NCBI RefSeq assembly: GCF_000835165.1
Contig: NZ_CP007790.1
Location: forward strand, 248,001 to 312,000
Source: Corynebacterium marinum DSM 44953
GTDB lineage: Bacteria; Actinomycetota; Actinomycetes; Mycobacteriales; Mycobacteriaceae
Length of the DNA: 64,000 bases
Reading direction: 5' to 3'
The notes under the pieces are model-generated. The model saw nothing but the letters and a program-made list of their open reading frames with translations, was not told the DNA's origin and did no database searches. Position 1 is the stretch's first letter. Each line of letters opens with the position of its first letter. Position numbers and translations under genes: made by a program. This document shows positions 59,933 through 64,000 of the stretch, piece by piece.

Positions 59933-61186
59933 GTGTCCCCTGTTCTCGCGTTTCTGTTGGGCGTCGCCGTCGCCGGCGTCGCCCTTCCGGCGTTGAGCTG
60001 GGCGCGCAAGCGGATCATCCGCCACCGCTCCTCGGCGACGCTCGAGGACAACCAGGTCACCACCGTCGGCCAGGTCCTGCACCTGGCGATCCAGGGTTCG
60101 CCCACCGGCATCACCGTCCTCGACCAGAGCGGTGAGGTGATCCTGTCCAACGCCCGCGCCCACGAGATGGCGCTGGTCCACGACCGCTCCGTCAACGACG
60201 AGGTGCGGAAGGTCGCCGCCGAGGTTTTCGTGGACAAGGAATCCCGCTCCCTGGACCTGTCCATGCCCAAGCGGCGCACGGGTAACCGGGTGTCGTCGGT
60301 GCGGGCGCTGATCAAACCGCTCACGCTCGTCGACGACCGTTTCGTCATCGTCTACGGCACCGACGAGAGCGAGAACGTGCGCATGGAGTCCGCCCGCCGC
60401 GACTTCGTGGCCAATGTCTCCCACGAACTGAAGACCCCCGTCGGCGGAATGGCGTTGCTGGCAGAGGCGCTCATGGAGGCGGTGGACGACCCCGAGCATG
60501 TCCAGTACTTCGGCCAGCGCCTCCACAAGGAGGCCCACCGCATGGCGGACATGATCAACGAGCTCATCTCCCTGTCGAAGCTGCAGGGGGCGGAGCCTCT
60601 CCCGGAGATGGAGCCGGTCTCCGTCGACGACATCATCGCCGAGGCGTTCTCCCGCAACCAGCTCGCCGCGGACAACGCGGAGATCACCCTCACCAAGGGG
60701 GCGGATTCGGGCGTCATCGTCATGGGCGACAGATCTCTGCTCGTCACGGCTGTGTCGAACCTCATCTCCAACGCGATCAACTACTCTCCGCATTCCGTGC
60801 CGGTGTCGGTCACCCAGAAGATCACCAGCGACGACGTCGTGCTCATCCGCGTCACCGACCGGGGCATTGGCATCTCGCCGGAGGATCAGAAGCGCGTCTT
60901 CGAACGGTTCTTCCGCGTGGACAAGGCACGGTCGAGGTCAACCGGCGGCACCGGGCTGGGGCTGGCCATCGTGAAACACGTGGTGGCCAACCACGGCGGT
61001 AACATCAAGTTGTGGTCCCGCCCCGGCACCGGGTCAACCTTCACCATCGAACTACCGATCTATCATCCGGAATCAGCGCCCGCCGCTATTCCCCCAGCCG
61101 GACAGGACGAAGAGGCAACGTCCACCGGACCCCTGCGTCAGGCCGTGTCCCGGGTGGCGACACGTCGAAAGGATAAAGCATCATGA
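59933..61186 (+). CDS. senX3: sensor histidine kinase SenX3-type
   Basis: 417 residues from a GTG at 59933. One N-terminal membrane helix (VLAFLLGVAVAGVALPALSW), a PAS-like region (about 45-145), HisKA with the phospho-accepting His164 in FVANVSHELKTPVGG, then the ATPase domain (NLISNAINYSPHSV, DRGIGISPEDQKRVFERFF, GGTGLGLAIVKH). The partner of RegX3; in mycobacteria the pair senses phosphate supply. The stop overlaps the regX3 start by four bases (ATGA). Confidence 0.92.
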   Translation: MSPVLAFLLGVAVAGVALPALSWARKRIIRHRSSATLEDNQVTTVGQVLHLAIQGSPTGITVLDQSGEVILSNARAHEMALVHDRSVNDEVRKVAAEVFVDKESRSLDLSMPKRRTGNRVSSVRALIKPLTLVDDRFVIVYGTDESENVRMESARRDFVANVSHELKTPVGGMALLAEALMEAVDDPEHVQYFGQRLHKEAHRMADMINELISLSKLQGAEPLPEMEPVSVDDIIAEAFSRNQLAADNAEITLTKGADSGVIVMGDRSLLVTAVSNLISNAINYSPHSVPVSVTQKITSDDVVLIRVTDRGIGISPEDQKRVFERFFRVDKARSRSTGGTGLGLAIVKHVVANHGGNIKLWSRPGTGSTFTIELPIYHPESAPAAIPPAGQDEEATSTGPLRQAVSRVATRRKDKAS

Positions 61187-61875
61187 CGACCATTCTCATC
61201 GTGGAGGACGAGGAGTCCCTCGCGGATCCGTTGGCCTTCCTGCTGCGTAAAGAGGGTTTTGATGTGATCGTCGCCGGCGACGGCCCGACCGCTCTGGTTG
61301 AGTTCGCGAAGAACGACATCGACATCGTCCTGCTCGACCTCATGCTTCCCGGCATGTCCGGGACGGACGTGTGCAAGCAGCTGCGCACCACCTCGAGCGT
61401 GCCGGTCATCATGGTCACCGCCCGTGACTCGGAGATCGACAAGGTCGTCGGGCTGGAGCTCGGCGCGGACGACTACGTGACCAAGCCCTATTCCTCCCGC
61501 GAGCTCATCGCGCGTATCCGGGCGGTCCTGCGCCGCGGGGCCGACAACGACGCCGTGGCCGAGGAGATGGACGACCGGGTGCTGGAGGGCGGCCGCGTCC
61601 GCATGGACGTCGAGCGCCACACCGTCACCGTCGACGGGGAGCCGGTGCCGATGCCGCTCAAGGAGTTCGATCTGCTGGAGTATCTGCTGCGCAACTCGGG
61701 CAGGGTCCTCACCCGTGGCCAGCTCATCGACCGGATCTGGGGCGCCGACTACGTCGGCGACACCAAGACCCTCGACGTCCACGTCAAGCGGCTGCGCTCC
61801 AAGATCGAGGAGGAGCCGTCGCGCCCGAAGCAGCTGGTCACCGTCCGGGGTCTGGGCTACAAGTTCGAGGCCTGA
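61183..61875 (+). CDS. regX3: response regulator RegX3-type
   Basis: 230 residues. Receiver domain with phospho-acceptor Asp52 ([11 protein letters not shown]), acidic DE pair at residues 9-10 and the Lys of [10 protein letters not shown]; OmpR-type winged-helix DNA-binding domain in the second half ([12 protein letters not shown] linker, then [19 protein letters not shown]). Regulates phosphate-responsive genes in related bacteria. Its start overlaps senX3; its end overlaps the convergent cysteine-rich gene by 19 bases. The ppx gene nearby fits phosphate control. Confidence 0.94.
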   Translation: MTTILIVEDEESLADPLAFLLRKEGFDVIVAGDGPTALVEFAKNDIDIVLLDLMLPGMSGTDVCKQLRTTSSVPVIMVTARDSEIDKVVGLELGADDYVTKPYSSRELIARIRAVLRRGADNDAVAEEMDDRVLEGGRVRMDVERHTVTVDGEPVPMPLKEFDLLEYLLRNSGRVLTRGQLIDRIWGADYVGDTKTLDVHVKRLRSKIEEEPSRPKQLVTVRGLGYKFEA

Positions 61876-62747
61876 GCCCGGCTCGCCGGGTGCGGCGCCG
61901 CGCTGCCGACGACGGCGCGGCGCCGGCAGTGGTCCGCGAGCACCTCGTATGAGGGCGCGCCCATCAGCGCCGTGAGTTCCTGTTTCATGGACGCCCACAC
62001 CGGGTCTGGGTGGGTGTGGCAGGAACTCGAGCTGGAGCACCACCAGTCGAAGTCCTCCCCGCCGCTGCCCCAGGCGCGGCGGTCGTACTCGCCGATGGTG
62101 GTGCGCAGGATCTCCTGCCCGTCGGTCCGGTCCTCGTAGTCCTCGTAGCGGCGCAGGGGAACCTGCCAGCACACCTCGGGCTTCTCGACGGTCAGATCCC
62201 GGCCCTCCGCCACCGCCCACTGGTGGATGGCGCACCCGGTTCCCGTTCCCCACCCTTCCCGGTTGGCGAAGATGCAGGCACCTCCGACGGTCTTCGTCTT
62301 GAGGGAGGGCTCCGGTTCCCCGTCATCCTCGTCGAGTTCGCCCCATTCCAACCAGGGCTCGAGGTCGATGGCCTCGCCGCTGGCGAGGTGCTCGTCCACC
62401 CCCTTTGGGCGGTGCTGCCAGTACTTGGCGGGCATCTCGGCGACGGCGTTGTACAACTGATCCCGATCCGTTTCGTCGGCGAGGTACGCGCCGTGGACGC
62501 AGCAGCCGATGTCCGTCTGCTGGGAGTCGATTCCCTGGCACGTGTCGGTGCCGAAATGGCAGGTCCAGTGCGATTCGATCCATGTCAGATCGACGCTGAA
62601 GAGGTGCAGCGGGTCCTCCGGGTTAATGAACTCGAACCATTCCCGGGGAAAGTCGGGGGCCTCTTCACCCCCGGCCAGGATCTGCTTGCCGGCGGGGGAG
62701 GTCTCGGGGAAACCCAGAAAAACCTGGGTGGAACGTGGGCGATTCAC
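61857..62747 (-). CDS. cysteine-rich conserved protein (Rv0495c-like)
   Basis: About 296 residues from a GTG at 62747; the longer frame up to 63320 runs antisense to ppx and is discarded. It has many Cys and His in clusters: [56 protein letters not shown] and [10 protein letters not shown]. These suggest a metal or iron-sulfur site. A protein of the same size sits between regX3 and ppx in mycobacteria (Rv0495c). Function unknown. It is divergent from ppx with only 28 bases between starts. Confidence 0.82.
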   Translation of the reverse strand: MNRPRSTQVFLGFPETSPAGKQILAGGEEAPDFPREWFEFINPEDPLHLFSVDLTWIESHWTCHFGTDTCQGIDSQQTDIGCCVHGAYLADETDRDQLYNAVAEMPAKYWQHRPKGVDEHLASGEAIDLEPWLEWGELDEDDGEPEPSLKTKTVGGACIFANREGWGTGTGCAIHQWAVAEGRDLTVEKPEVCWQVPLRRYEDYEDRTDGQEILRTTIGEYDRRAWGSGGEDFDWWCSSSSSCHTHPDPVWASMKQELTALMGAPSYEVLADHCRRRAVVGSAAPHPASRAQASNL

Positions 62748-62775
62748 ACTTCCCCACGCTAGACCGTCTAACCTG

Positions 62776-63738
62776 ATGGGTGTGCGACTAGGTGTATTGG
62801 ACGTGGGCAGTAACACTGTCCACATGGTGGCGGTAGACGCCCGTAACGGTGGACATCCGACCCCGATGAGCGACTGGAAGACGAGCCTGCGGCTCGTCGA
62901 ACTCATCGACGGTGACGGTGCCATCGACGACAAGGGGATCAAACGCCTCGCCAAGGCGGTCGCCGAGGCGGCTGACCTGGCGAACACCCTCGGCTGCAAA
63001 GAGATCATGCCCTTCGCCACCTCCGCGGTGCGTTCGGCCACGAACTCGCAGGATGTCCTCAACGCCGTGGAGAAGGAGACCGGCGTCCGCCTCGAGGTGC
63101 TCTCCGGTGAGGACGAGGCCCGCCTCACCTTTCTCGCCGTCCGGCGTTGGTACGGCTGGTCCGCCGGACGCGTCACCAACCTGGACATCGGCGGCGGTTC
63201 ACTGGAACTGTCGACCGGATCCGACGAAACCCCCGACGTGGCGATCTCGCTCGACCTCGGCGCCGGCAGACTCACCCACCAGTGGTTCGACACCGATCCG
63301 CCGGAACGCAAGAAGGTCAACCTTCTGCGCGACTACATCGACGCCGAGCTCGTGGGGCCCGCCCGCCAGATGCGCGCCTACGGCGCCGCCGGGATCGCGG
63401 TGGGCACGTCGAAGACCTTCCGCACCCTCGCGCGACTCACCGGCGCCGCACCCAGTGCCGAAGGCCCCTACGTCAAGCGCACCCTGACCGCACCAGGTCT
63501 GCGCCAGCTCATCGCCTTCATCTCCCGCATGACGGCCGCCGACCGCGCCGAGCTCGAAGGCATCAGCTCCGACCGCTCGCACCAGATCGTCGCGGGCGCC
63601 CTCGTGGCGGAGGCCAGCATGCGTGCCCTCGGCCTGGAGCAGATCGAGATCTGCCCCTGGGCCCTGCGCGAGGGCGTCATTCTCCGGCGCATCGATAAGG
63701 GTCTCGACGAGATCCCCCAGGAAAGGAAGCGACCATGA
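62776..63738 (+). CDS. ppx: Ppx/GppA exopolyphosphatase
   Basis: 320 residues from the ATG at 62776 (a GTG six bases later is possible). Actin-like phosphatase fold: [18 protein letters not shown] (phosphate 1), [15 protein letters not shown], the catalytic Glu in [24 protein letters not shown] (phosphate 2). Releases phosphate from polyphosphate, or acts on pppGpp. Short form without the C-terminal HD domain, as usual in actinobacteria. Overlaps the next gene by four bases (ATGA). Confidence 0.92.
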   Translation: MGVRLGVLDVGSNTVHMVAVDARNGGHPTPMSDWKTSLRLVELIDGDGAIDDKGIKRLAKAVAEAADLANTLGCKEIMPFATSAVRSATNSQDVLNAVEKETGVRLEVLSGEDEARLTFLAVRRWYGWSAGRVTNLDIGGGSLELSTGSDETPDVAISLDLGAGRLTHQWFDTDPPERKKVNLLRDYIDAELVGPARQMRAYGAAGIAVGTSKTFRTLARLTGAAPSAEGPYVKRTLTAPGLRQLIAFISRMTAADRAELEGISSDRSHQIVAGALVAEASMRALGLEQIEICPWALREGVILRRIDKGLDEIPQERKRP

Positions 63739-64000
63739 GCGATAAACAGCTGACCGTCGCGGAGTTGCTCGCGCGTGCCGGCCGGGACGACAAGGAGGGG
63801 GAGGCGCCCCGCCGCCGCCGTCGCAGCCTCGATGAGGGGGGCATCTCCGTCGCTGAGCTCACCGGTTCCATCCCGGCGGTCAAGGAAAAACCGGTCGAGT
63901 CGAAACACTCCTCCGTGCCCATCGACGGCCCGGAGCCGGAGAAGCCCGCGCCGACCGGGCCCGCCGAGACCACGAAGCCCGAGGCTAAGAAGCCCGAGGC
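63735..64000 (+). CDS. N-terminus of an uncharacterised protein after ppx (3' end outside window)
   Basis: Starts at the ATG at 63735 overlapping the ppx stop, with ribosome site AAAGGAAG. The 88 or so visible residues are hydrophilic and low complexity: [19 protein letters not shown], then a basic run PRRRRRSLDEG, ISVAELTGSIPAV, and a Pro/Lys/Glu-rich stretch. In related genomes a membrane protein with such a disordered head follows ppx, but the rest lies beyond the window. Confidence 0.75.
   Translation, partial: MSDKQLTVAELLARAGRDDKEGEAPRRRRRSLDEGGISVAELTGSIPAVKEKPVESKHSSVPIDGPEPEKPAPTGPAETTKPEAKKPE

Noticed and set aside
62748..63320. N-terminal extension of the cysteine-rich protein
   Set aside because: Antisense to ppx and serine/arginine-rich without pattern; a GTG at 62747 gives the expected size.

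Overview
The window is a piece of chromosome from a mycolic-acid-producing actinobacterium, almost certainly a Corynebacterium. The evidence is high GC content, a corynomycolyltransferase of the antigen-85 type, mycothiol genes (mshA and the mycothiol-dependent formaldehyde dehydrogenase), a single-chain type I fatty acid synthase, a RamB regulator beside lpd and sdhCAB, a fused rmlCD gene, and the mshA-gpmA-senX3-regX3-ppx order known from corynebacteria and mycobacteria. The species cannot be named from sequence alone. I see no prophage, insertion sequence, rRNA or CRISPR array.

Layout. 1-5.3 kb: end of topA, two membrane proteins, a membrane-bound class III adenylate cyclase, DNA polymerase III delta prime and a tRNA-Thr(CGT). 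5.4-13.6 kb: a polytopic membrane protein, then three paralogous secreted SGNH hydrolases interleaved with an acyl-CoA ligase, S-(hydroxymethyl)mycothiol dehydrogenase and a metallo-beta-lactamase-fold hydrolase. 13.7-21.5 kb: a cell-wall sugar block (epimerase, GT2/DUF2304 pair, WbbL-type rhamnosyltransferase, RmlA, fused RmlCD, RmlB and a Wzx-like flippase). This block makes dTDP-rhamnose and uses it for the arabinogalactan linker. 21.5-26.6 kb: an M1 and an S9 peptidase, a mycolyltransferase, and a divergent 36-residue peptide that looks like a corynebacterial porin.

26.7-35.1 kb: central carbon metabolism (lpd, ramB, sdhCAB). 35.2-41.5 kb: small membrane proteins, a DeoC-like protein without catalytic lysines, an LmeA-like lipid-binding protein, a methyltransferase, a DUF2505 protein and murB. 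41.7-44.5 kb: a single foreign-looking gene for a GmrSD-type (DUF262-DUF1524) restriction protein with a C-terminal alkyltransferase-like domain. 44.7-53.7 kb: the 3001-residue fatty acid synthase, with a repeated TTACGT operator-like element at its promoter. 53.8-56.0 kb: a persulfide or metal-stress operon (zinc-ribbon peptide, CoA-disulfide reductase-rhodanese fusion, CsoR/CstR repressor) with a perfect palindromic operator over its promoter. 56.1-64 kb: fatty acyl-CoA ligase, mshA, gpmA, senX3-regX3, a cysteine-rich protein, ppx and the start of a further gene.

The most novel items are the GmrSD-alkyltransferase fusion, the porin-like peptide next to a mycolyltransferase, the CstR-type operon with its visible operator, and the lysine-less DeoC homologue.
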